From NCBI GenBank assembly GCA_031274715.1, contig JAISPT010000016.1:1-28298 (forward strand): a stretch of 28,298 nt of DNA, read 5' to 3'. The notes beneath the pieces were generated by a model. The model saw only the letters and a list, made by a program, of their open reading frames with translations. It searched no databases and was not told the DNA's origin. A program made the translations under genes and the position numbers. The stretch is from Azonexus sp. Lineage in GTDB: Bacteria; Pseudomonadota; Gammaproteobacteria; Burkholderiales; Rhodocyclaceae. Shown here in pieces: positions 1-8,107 of the stretch. How positions within the stretch are numbered: position 1 is the stretch's first letter; each line of letters opens with the position of its first letter.

Positions 1-761
1 CACTCGCCGTCGTTGAACTTGCCGCTGGCCTCGTCGCGCCGGCCGAACAGGCGGAAATAGCCGGCCTTGGTCCACGTCGCCATCATCGCGATGTGCTTGA
101 CCTGCGGCAGGCCGTTGAAGCTCAGTTGCCCCTTGTCGCTGGTCGCCGGCAGGCCGGACAGGGCGCTGACGTTGTCGATGTGCACCCACACCGGCCACGA
201 CGAGGTATACGGGCAGGTATAGCCGGCGCTCTGCAACTTGTCGAGCATGCCCTGCATCTCAAACCAAGTGGCCGGCGGCTGCTCAGGATCGAGGCCGGCC
301 TTGCGGAAGGCGTTCTTGTTGTAGAACAGCACCGGCGTCGAATAGACCAGCGGCAGCGCCACCAGACGGCCGCGACCATCGACGACGCCGGCCTTGAGGT
401 CGCTGGAGATGTCGCCGTAGTTGAGCGGCTGGCCAGCCTTGCTCATCATCTGGTGCAGCGGCACGAAATGCGTCGGCTGGCTGAGAATGTTGCCCGATTC
501 GGCGCGCCGCATCAGGTTCAGGATCGCCGGCTTGCCGCCCCTCTCGAAAGTCTGCAGGGTAATCGTCACACCGCTTTCGTTGTTGAAGCGGTCGACCACC
601 TCCTGCAGCCGCTGCTCGGCCTGCGGCCCGAGGTTGTGGGCCAGTTCCAGGGTTACCGGCGCTGCAGGCTTGGCAACCGCCTTGGCTGCGGGTTTGGCGG
701 CATGGACGGGAGCGATCAGCGCCCAACCGAGGGCAACGGCAATGCAGGCAGACAGTCTCAA
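1..761 (-). CDS. ugpB: UgpB-like ABC transporter substrate-binding protein (partial, C-terminus cut off)
   Basis: This is a periplasmic extracellular solute-binding protein that would deliver a ligand to an ABC importer. The closest family I recognise is UgpB, the sn-glycerol-3-phosphate binding protein. About 253 residues are present from the start to the window edge; UgpB is usually near 435, so the C-terminal part is missing. I start it at a TTG at 761, preceded by GGAG seven bases upstream. The nearby ATG at 779 runs into a stop after seven codons. The N-terminus is a signal peptide (MRLSACIAVALGWALIAPVHA) followed by an Ala/Pro/Lys-rich linker. UgpB-like segments include VVDRFNNESGVTITLQTFER, LVYSTPVLFYNKNAFRK and a Trp/His-containing stretch before a DNVSALSG segment. 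A perfect TATAAT lies about 30 bp upstream. The rest of the transporter would lie outside the window. Family is secure; the glycerol-3-phosphate ligand is inferred. Confidence 0.8.
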   Translation of the reverse strand, partial: MRLSACIAVALGWALIAPVHAAKPAAKAVAKPAAPVTLELAHNLGPQAEQRLQEVVDRFNNESGVTITLQTFERGGKPAILNLMRRAESGNILSQPTHFVPLHQMMSKAGQPLNYGDISSDLKAGVVDGRGRLVALPLVYSTPVLFYNKNAFRKAGLDPEQPPATWFEMQGMLDKLQSAGYTCPYTSSWPVWVHIDNVSALSGLPATSDKGQLSFNGLPQVKHIAMMATWTKAGYFRLFGRRDEASGKFNDGE

Positions 762-791
762 GGCAGTACTCCGAAATGCATCGAATCGGTC

Positions 792-797
792 ATTATA
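792..797 (-). promoter_or_regulatory. Candidate -10 element for the ugpB-like gene
   Basis: On the minus strand this reads TATAAT, 30 bases upstream of the TTG start, which places the transcript start near 785 and leaves a short leader carrying the GGAG ribosome binding site. No good -35 hexamer sits at 16-18 bp spacing, so an activator (for example PhoB in known ugp operons) may be needed; I did not find a clear Pho box. Confidence 0.4.
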
Positions 798-850
798 GCC
801 TTCGGGCGTCACCCCGGTTTCACCTTACGTCCTTGAATGTGCGAGAATTC

Positions 851-1258
851 ATGACAATGAACAAGCGTCCCCTACTCATCGTCACGGCCGTGCTCTCTCT
901 CGCCGGCTGCGATCAGATCAACGAGAAGCTTGGCCTCGACGATCCGGCCAAGAAGGAGGCTCGCACCGAAGCCGAAGCCAGGGCCGTCGGCAGCGCCTGC
1001 CGCCATTCTGGACGGGCCATCGAGGATTGCTACGCCATCTACGCCTGGTTGCCCAAGGCCGGGGTATACGCCGGCTGGCGGGAGATGGACGAATACATGC
1101 GCGAGAACAAGATCGAGACCATCGTGCCGCAACTGCCCCCGGCCGAACCGCCAGGGGCCAAGAAACGCAAGCCAGCGCCGGCCGCTGCCGAAGCCGGCGA
1201 CGAGGCAGCGGTGAGCAACGGAGCCGCTCCGGCCGCCGACAAGGGCGACAAAAAGTAA
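851..1258 (+). CDS. Small lipoprotein of unknown function
   Basis: This gene encodes a predicted 135-residue lipoprotein. The start at ATG 851 (or ATG 857, two codons later) gives a short Lys/Arg-containing N-terminus, a hydrophobic stretch and a lipobox LAGC with the lipidated cysteine at residue 20. An open frame continues upstream to 776 but would spoil the signal peptide and overlap the divergent promoter. The mature part has a charged helix, two cysteines (in SACRHSGRAIEDCYAIY) that could form a disulfide, a compact region around GWREMDEYMRENKIE, and a low-complexity Pro/Ala/Lys-rich tail from about residue 97. I do not recognise a named family. It faces away from ugpB and precedes rhlE on the same strand with a 108-bp gap. 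The ribosome binding site is weak. Confidence 0.7.
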   Translation: MTMNKRPLLIVTAVLSLAGCDQINEKLGLDDPAKKEARTEAEARAVGSACRHSGRAIEDCYAIYAWLPKAGVYAGWREMDEYMRENKIETIVPQLPPAEPPGAKKRKPAPAAAEAGDEAAVSNGAAPAADKGDKK

Positions 1259-1303
1259 GCGCTCGCCATCGGCCAAGCGGCGTGCATTGACGGTGGTTGG
1301 CGT

Positions 1304-1320
1304 TTCCAGTAGCGCTGGAA
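1304..1320. other. Inverted repeat TTCCAG-N5-CTGGAA
   Basis: A perfect 6-bp dyad with loop TAGCG lies in the gap between the lipoprotein gene and rhlE, 46 bp after the first and 34 bp before the -10 of the second. No T tract follows, so it could be a weak terminator for the lipoprotein gene or an operator for rhlE. The sequence alone does not decide between them. Confidence 0.3.
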
Positions 1321-1353
1321 TGGACGCCGCCCCCTGAACCCCACGCCGCCGGG

Positions 1354-1359
1354 TATAAT
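1354..1359 (+). promoter_or_regulatory. Consensus -10 element immediately upstream of rhlE
   Basis: A perfect TATAAT ends seven bases before the ATG of rhlE. The usual -10 to start distance would put the first transcribed base at or next to the A of the start codon. There is no Shine-Dalgarno sequence in the few bases between. The -35 position (around 1331) is not a good match to TTGACA. Confidence 0.45.
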
Positions 1360-1366
1360 CCGCGCC

Positions 1367-2851
<1,485 letters not shown>

Positions 2852-2866
2852 GCGCGCTCGCCCGCC

Positions 2867-2900
2867 AAATAAAAAACGCCCGGCCGGGCGTTTTTTATTT
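2867..2900. terminator. Bidirectional intrinsic terminator (perfect 34-bp palindrome)
   Basis: Two 17-base arms with no spacer form a perfect palindrome: AAATAAAAAACGCCCGG and its exact complement. It holds a GC core (CGCCCGG/CCGGGCG) flanked by A6 on the left and T6 on the right, so it works as a rho-independent terminator on both strands. It sits between the convergent stops of rhlE (2851) and the PP2C gene (2908). Confidence 0.9.
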
Positions 2901-2907
2901 GTTTCAG

Positions 2908-3705
2908 CTAGCGCGGTCGCGGCGTAAAACCCGGCGGTGGTGCCGGCTTGGCCGCCGGTGCCGCTTCGACCAGCTTGATGATGGCCAGCGACAGGTTGTC
3001 GCCGCCGCCAGCAGCGCGTTTGCGGGCGATATCGATCAGCATTTCGCAGGCCATACGCGCCGTGTTGCCGTCGATCAGCGCGGCAAGTTCCTCATCCTCG
3101 AAATAGGCCCAGAGGCCATCCGAGGAGAGCAGGAAGGAATCGCCGGCAACCAGATCGGTCGACTCAAAAAAATCGAATAGCGGACTCTCCTGGCCGCCCA
3201 GCGAAGTCAGCAGAACATTACGGTTGGGATGGGTCAACGCCTGTTCGGGCGTGATGCGGCCGATGGCGATCAGATGTTCGACGTAGGAGTGGTCGACAGT
3301 GCGGTGCAGCAACTGATCGCCGCGAAAATGGTACAGGCGGCTATCACCACAGTATCCCCAAGTCACCTTGTCAGGCTGCAACAGCAGCATCACGGCGGTG
3401 CTATGCGGATCCTTCTCGTTCATGTAGCGCGAGGCCTTGATCATGGTGTGTGCCTCGCTCATGCTGTTTTCCAGCAGGCAGCGCGCGCTTTCCTCATCCG
3501 GCGAGAAGCGCTCCAGATTATTCTTCGCCGTATGGATCACCTGCTCGGCGGCCAGCGCCCCGCCGGTATGCCCGCCCATGCCGTCGGCGACTACAGCTAG
3601 GGCGACGCCGCGCCGGCGCGGATGCGGCAGGATCGCGACCCGATCCTGCTGTTCCTTGCGATCCCCCTGATGCTGTGCGGCACAGGCATCGATTGTCAGC
3701 GGCAT
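2908..3705 (-). CDS. PP2C-family serine/threonine protein phosphatase
   Basis: This is a metal-dependent phosphatase of the PPM/PP2C family that removes phosphate from Ser/Thr residues of proteins. The 265-residue product carries the family motifs in order: the N-terminal QQD with metal-binding Asp21 (usually NED), DGMGGH at 41-46, STAV at 102-105, GDSR at 120-123, SSDGLW at 194-199 and GGGDNLS at 233-239, then an Ala/Pro-rich tail from about 248. There is no membrane segment. I choose ATG 3705 because AGGAGGGGAA precedes it and homology begins there. A longer open frame runs to 4260 but overlaps the start of the divergent dehydrogenase gene. No Hanks-type kinase or forkhead-domain partner is adjacent, so its substrates are unknown. 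The ribosome binding site is buried in a hairpin (see separate entry). Confidence 0.9.
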   Translation of the reverse strand: MPLTIDACAAQHQGDRKEQQDRVAILPHPRRRGVALAVVADGMGGHTGGALAAEQVIHTAKNNLERFSPDEESARCLLENSMSEAHTMIKASRYMNEKDPHSTAVMLLLQPDKVTWGYCGDSRLYHFRGDQLLHRTVDHSYVEHLIAIGRITPEQALTHPNRNVLLTSLGGQESPLFDFFESTDLVAGDSFLLSSDGLWAYFEDEELAALIDGNTARMACEMLIDIARKRAAGGGDNLSLAIIKLVEAAPAAKPAPPPGFTPRPR

Positions 3706-3728
3706 TTCCCCTCCTTCATGGAGGGGAA
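3706..3728 (-). promoter_or_regulatory. Hairpin that encloses the ribosome binding site of the PP2C gene
   Basis: In the PP2C transcript the bases just before the start codon read TTCCCCTCC, loop ATGAA, GGAGGGGAA, then AUG. The arms are a perfect 9-bp match and the right arm contains the whole Shine-Dalgarno sequence. When folded, ribosome access should be blocked. Possible roles are a translational switch, thermosensor-like control, or a dispersed repeat that happens to provide the ribosome binding site. Confidence 0.6.
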
Positions 3729-3872
3729 GGTTATCACGAATGGCTGGCCTGCCATCCGCTCGGTGGATCGGCGACGGCGTTCCGGCCGGGTTGCCGGCGA
3801 TACGATGGCGCGGTCGGTGGCAAAAAAATCGATTGTCGTGATTGACTAGTACGATTTCCTGGCTAAACGGGC

Positions 3873-3902
3873 TTGCCTCAAGCAAAGGCGGCCGGCCATA
3901 AT
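3873..3902 (+). promoter_or_regulatory. Candidate promoter of the alcohol dehydrogenase gene
   Basis: TTGCCT (3873-3878) and CATAAT (3897-3902) are separated by 18 bp and lie about 80 bp before the ATG at 3983. The -35 hexamer overlaps a small perfect dyad GCTTG-CCT-CAAGC (3871-3883) that could be an operator. This is a moderate match only. Confidence 0.35.
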
Positions 3903-3982
3903 TGCCTGTCGATCCCGTACCGACTGCGGGCACGGCGCAACATCCACATAATCGAACATCGTTATCCACAAGTGAGGACACC

Positions 3983-5077
3983 ATGAGCAAAATGAAGGCA
4001 ACCGTTTTCGTCGCGCCGGGCCGTATCGAGCTGATCGACAAGCCCATTCCGGAAGTCGGCCCCAACGACGCGCTGATACGCATCACGACCACGACCATCT
4101 GCGGCACCGACGTACACATTCTCAAGGGCGAATATCCGGTCAAGCCCGGCCTCACCATCGGCCACGAACCCGTCGGCGTGATCGAAAAATTGGGCAGCTC
4201 CGTGCAAGGGTACAAAGAGGGCCAGCGCGTGATCGCCGGCGCGATCTGCCCCAGCTTCACCTCCTATGCCTGCCAGGACGGCGCGCCGTCACAGGACGGC
4301 AGCTACCTCATCCCCACCGGGCAATGCGGCGGCCACGGCTACAAGGCAACCGCCGGCTGGCGTTTCGGCAACCTGATCGACGGCACCCAGGCCGACTACG
4401 TGCTGGTGCCCGACGCCCAGGCCAACCTCGCGCCGATCCCCGACGGCCTGACCGATGAGCAAGTGCTGATGTGCCCGGACATCATGTCCACTGGTTTCAA
4501 GGGCGCCGAAAACGCCAACATCAAGCTCGGCGACACCGTGGTCGTCTTCGCCCAAGGCCCGATCGGCCTGTGCGCCACCGCCGGCGCCCGCCTGCTCGGC
4601 GCGACCACGGTCATCGCGGTCGATGGCAACGATCACCGCCTGGGCATCTCGAAAGTCATGGGCGCCGACATCACGCTCAATTTCAAAAATTGCGATGTGG
4701 TATCGGAAGTCCTCCGGCTCACCGGCGGCCGCGGCGCCGATTCGGCCATCGAAGCGCTGGGCACGCAGGGCACTTTCGAGTCGGCCTTGCGCGTACTCAA
4801 GCCGGGCGGCACCCTGTCCAGCCTGGGCGTCTATTCCACCGATCTGAAGATCCCGCTGGCAGCCTTTGCGGCCGGCCTGGGCGACCACCGGATCAACACC
4901 GCACTGTGTCCGGGCGGCAAGGAACGCTTGCGCCGCCTGATGAACGTGGTCGCTTCCAGTCGGGTCGACCTCGGCGTGCTGGTGACGCACACCTACAAGC
5001 TGGACGACATCGTGGCCGCCTACGACCTCTTCGCCAACCAGCGCGATGGCGTGCTGAAGATCGCGATCAAACCCTAA
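3983..5077 (+). CDS. adh: Zinc-dependent alcohol dehydrogenase, Cupriavidus multifunctional Adh type
   Basis: This is a medium-chain zinc alcohol dehydrogenase that interconverts alcohols (including secondary alcohols such as 2,3-butanediol) and aldehydes or ketones with NAD(P)H. The 364-residue product resembles the fermentative multifunctional alcohol dehydrogenase of Cupriavidus necator along its whole length. That comparison is from memory, not a search. Visible sites are the catalytic zinc ligands Cys40 (TTICGTD), His61-Glu62 (IGHEP) and Asp166 (MCPD), as in the Thermoanaerobacter secondary alcohol dehydrogenase, and the Rossmann turn AQGPIG at 190-195. The structural-zinc cysteine cluster of classical alcohol dehydrogenases is absent, which fits this subgroup. 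I start at ATG 3983 with GAGGA upstream. The frame stays open to 3902 but lacks homology there. The gene stands alone, divergent from the PP2C gene and convergent with hyi. Confidence 0.92.
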   Translation: MSKMKATVFVAPGRIELIDKPIPEVGPNDALIRITTTTICGTDVHILKGEYPVKPGLTIGHEPVGVIEKLGSSVQGYKEGQRVIAGAICPSFTSYACQDGAPSQDGSYLIPTGQCGGHGYKATAGWRFGNLIDGTQADYVLVPDAQANLAPIPDGLTDEQVLMCPDIMSTGFKGAENANIKLGDTVVVFAQGPIGLCATAGARLLGATTVIAVDGNDHRLGISKVMGADITLNFKNCDVVSEVLRLTGGRGADSAIEALGTQGTFESALRVLKPGGTLSSLGVYSTDLKIPLAAFAAGLGDHRINTALCPGGKERLRRLMNVVASSRVDLGVLVTHTYKLDDIVAAYDLFANQRDGVLKIAIKP

Positions 5078-5085
5078 GCATCAAA

Positions 5086-5121
5086 CCGCTCACCTGCCGC
5101 CGCCCGGTGGCAGGTGAGCGG
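5086..5121. terminator. Strong hairpin between convergent adh and hyi
   Basis: The arms CCGCTCACCTGCC (5086-5098) and their perfect complement (5109-5121) enclose a 10-base loop. It starts 8 bp after the adh stop and ends 19 bp before the hyi stop, so it can serve both genes. No T tract is present on either side, so termination efficiency is uncertain. Confidence 0.6.
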
Positions 5122-5140
5122 CGTAGGTTGTCGCGCGGCT

Positions 5141-5914
5141 TCAGCGCGGTAGCCAGCCGAGGCCGGCCTCGGTGGTCGTCAACGGCTGGTATTCGCAGCC
5201 GACCCAGCCGGCGTAGCCGAGCCGGTCGAGCAGTTCGAACAGGTAGGGATAGTGGATTTCGCCGCTTCCCGGCTCGTGCCGCCCGGGATTATCGGCAATC
5301 TGGATGTGGGCGATGCGCCCGAAATGAGCCTGCACCGTGCGAGCCAAATCGCCTTTCATGACTTGGGCATGGTAGAGGTCAAGTTGCAAACCCACATTGT
5401 CGCGGCCGATGGCGTCGAGCAGACGCCCCGCCCGGTCGATGTCGTCGAGCCAGTAGCCGGGCATATCGATGCGGCTGTTGATCGGCTCGATGGTCACCGT
5501 CGCGCCGATAGTCACCAGACGGTCAGCAGCGTGGCGCAGGTTGGCGATGTAGGTCGCTTCCAGGTCGGCCTCGGCGATGCCGGCTGGAGAAAGCCCCGCC
5601 ATGCAGTGCAGGCGCCGGCAATCGAGCCGCCGCGCGTAAATCAGCGCCCGTTCGACACTCTCGGTGAATTCGTCTTGCCGTCCTGGCAGACAGGCCAAAC
5701 CACGCTCGCCAGCCGCCCAGTTACCCGGAGGCAGGTTGAACAGCACTTGCTCGAGCTTGGCGGCGCGCAGCCATTCGGCTACCTCGTCCACCGGCCAATC
5801 GTAGGGAAACAGAGTTTCGACACCCCGGAAGCCAACCGCCGCAGCGCGCGCGAAACGCTCGGGAAACGGGACCTCGGTGAACAGAAAACTGAGATTGGCG
5901 GCGAATTTCAGCAT
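5141..5914 (-). CDS. hyi: Hydroxypyruvate isomerase family protein (Hyi)
   Basis: This is a TIM-barrel sugar isomerase-like enzyme of the AP-endonuclease 2 superfamily. By similarity to E. coli Hyi it would interconvert hydroxypyruvate and tartronate semialdehyde in glyoxylate metabolism. The 257-residue product matches Hyi from its first residues (MLKFAANLSFLF; GFRGVETLFPYDW; NLPPGNWAAGERG; ADNPGRHEPGSGEI; GWVGCEYQP; TTTEAGL). Metal-site candidates are Glu143 (IEPIN), Asp179 (LQLDLYH) and Glu241 (CEY). I choose ATG 5914 because homology starts there; no convincing ribosome binding site is visible, and ATG 5926 is a possible alternative four codons upstream. No glyoxylate carboligase or tartronate semialdehyde reductase gene is adjacent, so a related ketose substrate cannot be ruled out. 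Confidence 0.87.
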   Translation of the reverse strand: MLKFAANLSFLFTEVPFPERFARAAAVGFRGVETLFPYDWPVDEVAEWLRAAKLEQVLFNLPPGNWAAGERGLACLPGRQDEFTESVERALIYARRLDCRRLHCMAGLSPAGIAEADLEATYIANLRHAADRLVTIGATVTIEPINSRIDMPGYWLDDIDRAGRLLDAIGRDNVGLQLDLYHAQVMKGDLARTVQAHFGRIAHIQIADNPGRHEPGSGEIHYPYLFELLDRLGYAGWVGCEYQPLTTTEAGLGWLPR

Positions 5915-5945
5915 GCGAGCAAGCATCGAGCGGTGGGGCGAAAAG

Positions 5946-5968
5946 TATAATCCGCCGATTACAAGGAG
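5946..5968 (+). promoter_or_regulatory. -10 element and ribosome binding site of the cobalamin adenosyltransferase gene
   Basis: TATAAT at 5946-5951 is followed by AAGGAG at 5963-5968 and then, eight bases later, by GTG 5977. The leader would be about 20 nt. On the opposite strand almost the same bases read TATACT, so the divergent hyi promoter may use an overlapping -10. I see no cobalamin riboswitch; the gap is too short for one. Confidence 0.45.
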
Positions 5969-5976
5969 AGAGTACC

Positions 5977-6552
5977 GTGAGCGACCAGCCAACCGAACGC
6001 AAAGGCAACCGCCTGTCGAAAATCGTCACCCGCACCGGCGACGCCGGCACTACCGGCCTCGGCGACGGTAGCCGCACCACCAAGGACAGTCTGCGCATCG
6101 ACGCCATCGGCGAAGTCGATGAACTCAACTCGACGCTCGGCGTGCTGCTCTGCGAAGACCTGCCGGAGGCCGTGCGCAGCGCCCTGCTCGACGCCCAGAA
6201 CGACCTGTTCGACCTCGGCGGCGAACTGTGCCTGCCCGGCATGGCCGTGATCCAGGACGGCCAAGTCGCCCGCCTGGAAGAGCAGGTCGAAGCCTTCAAC
6301 ACCGGCTTGCCGATGCTCAAGGAATTCATCCTGCCCGGCGGCACCCGCCCGGCAGCACTGGCCCACCTAGCGCGCACCGTCTGCCGCCGCGCCGAACGCG
6401 CCATGGTCCGCCTGCACCACGCCGAGCCGCTATCCGACCCGGCTCGCCGCTACGTAAACCGCCTGTCCGACCTGCTGTTCATCCTCGGCCGCGCCCTCAA
6501 CCGCACCGGCGGCCACGGCGACGTGCTGTGGCAAAAGAGCAAGAACGCATGA
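5977..6552 (+). CDS. pduO: PduO-type cob(I)alamin adenosyltransferase
   Basis: This enzyme transfers the adenosyl group of ATP to cob(I)alamin, giving the adenosylcobalamin used by radical isomerases such as methylmalonyl-CoA mutase. It acts in the cytoplasm, normally as a trimer. The 191-residue product has the ATP-binding N-terminal motif TRTGDAGTTGLGDG at 18-31, the IGEVDELNS segment at 44-52, and the helical C-terminal signature CRRAERAMVRL and VNRLSDLLFILGRALN. This identifies the PduO family and excludes the unrelated CobA/BtuR and EutT families. The GTG start at 5977 is preceded by AAGGAG at good spacing. The last codon overlaps the next start as ATGA, so the DUF1330 gene downstream is translationally coupled. 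Some databases label this family cobO; that symbol properly belongs to the CobA-type enzyme. Confidence 0.93.
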   Translation: MSDQPTERKGNRLSKIVTRTGDAGTTGLGDGSRTTKDSLRIDAIGEVDELNSTLGVLLCEDLPEAVRSALLDAQNDLFDLGGELCLPGMAVIQDGQVARLEEQVEAFNTGLPMLKEFILPGGTRPAALAHLARTVCRRAERAMVRLHHAEPLSDPARRYVNRLSDLLFILGRALNRTGGHGDVLWQKSKNA

Positions 6553-6833
6553 GCGCCTGCGTGATCGGCCACATCACCGTCAAGGACGTCGACAAATAGG
6601 CGCAGTATCGCGCCCAAGTGCCGGCAACGCTGGCCCCATGGCACGCCGAATTGCTGTTTCGCGGCCAACTTGCGGCGATACTCGACGGCCGGCACCAGCA
6701 CACCGACACCGTCATCATCCGCTTTCCCGACCAGGCAGCAGCCGACGCCTGGCACGCCTCGCCAGCCTACCAGGCGCTAACTCCGCTGCGCCGTCAGGCG
6801 GCCGACCTCGAACTGCTGACCTTCACTGATTGA
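6549..6833 (+). pseudogene. DUF1330 family gene interrupted by an in-frame amber codon
   Basis: Read through, the frame encodes a small 94-residue protein of the DUF1330 (dimeric alpha-beta barrel) family. The start ATG 6549 overlaps the stop of pduO as ATGA. After 16 codons (MSACVIGHITVKDVDK) a TAG occurs at 6597-6599, and the same frame then continues without interruption to TGA 6831-6833 with typical family sequence: AQYRAQVPATLAPW, AELLFRGQ, DTVIIRFPD, AADAWHASPAYQALTPLRR. Family members often have Trp at the stop position (KW..Y), so a single TGG-to-TAG change explains it. The remaining frame looks intact, so the lesion is recent, a sequencing error, or read through. The function of the family is unknown. 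I saw no ribosome binding site for a restart. Confidence 0.75.
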
Positions 6834-6882
6834 AGTCCTCCCTCTGAGGAACATCGATGACCGGGCTGGATAGGCAGCTCAG

Positions 6883-6903
6883 AAAAACTCCATCGAGTAT
6901 GGA
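6883..6903 (-). terminator. Weak intrinsic terminator after aroG
   Basis: On the minus strand the arms TCCAT and ATGGA enclose ACTCG and are followed by GTTTTT. The stem is only 5 bp (6 with a U-G pair), but it is correctly placed just after the aroG stop and before the convergent DUF1330 gene. Confidence 0.4.
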
Positions 6904-6908
6904 ATTTC

Positions 6909-7988
6909 TTACTCCGCTGCCTCCGCCACCCGCCGCGCCCGGACAGCAGCGGCAAGCTGGTCCAGCATCTTGATGCTGTCGTCCCAGCCGATGCAGGCAT
7001 CGGTGATGCTCTGGCCGTAGGTCAGCTCCTTTTCCGGCAGCAGGTCCTGGCGGCCTTCGACGAGGTGCGATTCGACCATGACGCCCATGATGCGCTCCTC
7101 GCCGGCGGCTAGTTGGGAGGCGACGCTGTCGCTGACTTCCATCTGCAGTTTGTACTGCTTGCGGCTGTTGCCATGCGAGAAGTCGACCATCAGTCGGGCG
7201 GCAAGGCCGGCCTGGGCGATCTCCTGACAGGCAGCGTTGACGCTGGCGGCATCGTGGTTGGGCTCCTTGCCGCCGCGCAAAATGACATGGCAATCCTCGT
7301 TGCCCAGAGTCGAGACGATAGCAGTGTGGCCGGATTTGGTGACCGATAGGAAATGGTGTGGCGAGTTGGCAGCGCGGATGGCGTCGACGGCGATGCGCAG
7401 GTTGCCATCGGTGCCGTTCTTGAAGCCGACCGGGCAGGACAGGCCGGAAGCCAGTTCGCGGTGCACCTGCGATTCGGTGGTACGGGCGCCGATGGCACCC
7501 CAGGCGATCAGGTCGGCGGTGTACTGCGGCGTAATGGTGTCGAGGAACTCGGTGGCACAGGGCAGATCGAGCTCGTTGATATCGAGCAGCAGGCGGCGCG
7601 CCAAGCGGATGCCTTCGTTGATGCGGAAGGTGTTGTCGAGGCGCGGATCGTTGATCAGCCCTTTCCAGCCGACCGTGGTACGCGGCTTTTCGAAGTAGAC
7701 GCGCATCAGGATGACGAGATCGTCCTTGTATTTGTCGGCCTCCTTGGCCAGCTTCCTGGCGTAGTCCATAGCCACGTCGTAGTCGTGGATGGAACAGGGG
7801 CCAATTACCACCAGCAAGCGGTCGTCGGCACCGTGCAGGATGCGGTGGATGGACTGGCGAGCGCCGTAGGTGGTCTGTGCGGCGCGGTTGGAGACCGGGT
7901 ATTCGCGGAAGACATGGGCCGGCGGTACCAGCTCCTTGATTTCCTTGATACGAACGTCGTCGGTGTTGGGTTTGCTTTGCGGCGTCAT
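6909..7988 (-). CDS. aroG: 3-deoxy-7-phosphoheptulonate synthase, class I (AroG)
   Basis: This is DAHP synthase, the first enzyme of the shikimate pathway. It condenses phosphoenolpyruvate and erythrose 4-phosphate. The 359-residue product is a standard class I alpha enzyme: GPCSIHD at 63-69 with the metal-binding Cys65, RVYFEKPRTTVGWKG at 96-110, GARTTESQVHRELASG, PVGFKNGTDG around 186-195, SGHTAIVSTLGN, and MVDFSHGNSRKQ with the metal-site His. The N-terminal extension that carries feedback regulation in E. coli AroF/AroG is present, so the enzyme is likely inhibited by an aromatic amino acid; which one cannot be read from sequence. Start ATG 7988 has AAGGCAGG upstream, and a TAAAAT (8020-8025, minus) is a possible -10. 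No trp- or tyr-type leader is visible. Confidence 0.95.
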   Translation of the reverse strand: MTPQSKPNTDDVRIKEIKELVPPAHVFREYPVSNRAAQTTYGARQSIHRILHGADDRLLVVIGPCSIHDYDVAMDYARKLAKEADKYKDDLVILMRVYFEKPRTTVGWKGLINDPRLDNTFRINEGIRLARRLLLDINELDLPCATEFLDTITPQYTADLIAWGAIGARTTESQVHRELASGLSCPVGFKNGTDGNLRIAVDAIRAANSPHHFLSVTKSGHTAIVSTLGNEDCHVILRGGKEPNHDAASVNAACQEIAQAGLAARLMVDFSHGNSRKQYKLQMEVSDSVASQLAAGEERIMGVMVESHLVEGRQDLLPEKELTYGQSITDACIGWDDSIKMLDQLAAAVRARRVAEAAE

Positions 7989-8107
7989 GGCCTGCCTTAT
8001 AGGAATGCCGAAACGTTCTATTTTACCGGATGGGTATGCAGAATCTCCCAGCCCAGGAGTCGCGGCCGGGCAACCCGCTACCGGCGGCGAGACCAGGACG
8101 CCAGACC

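Noticed and set aside
3850..3878. Possible sigma-54 promoter upstream of the alcohol dehydrogenase (TGG...TTGC)
   Set aside because: The GG and GC dinucleotides are 12 bases apart and not the required 10, and the rest of the consensus is poor.
3706..4260. N-terminal extension of the PP2C frame by 185 codons
   Set aside because: It overlaps the divergent adh gene and its leader, has no PP2C homology, and the ATG at 3705 has an excellent ribosome binding site.
5915..5976. Cobalamin riboswitch upstream of pduO
   Set aside because: The gap is 62 bp and the expected leader about 20 nt, far too short for the roughly 200-nt cobalamin aptamer, and no B12-box sequence is present.
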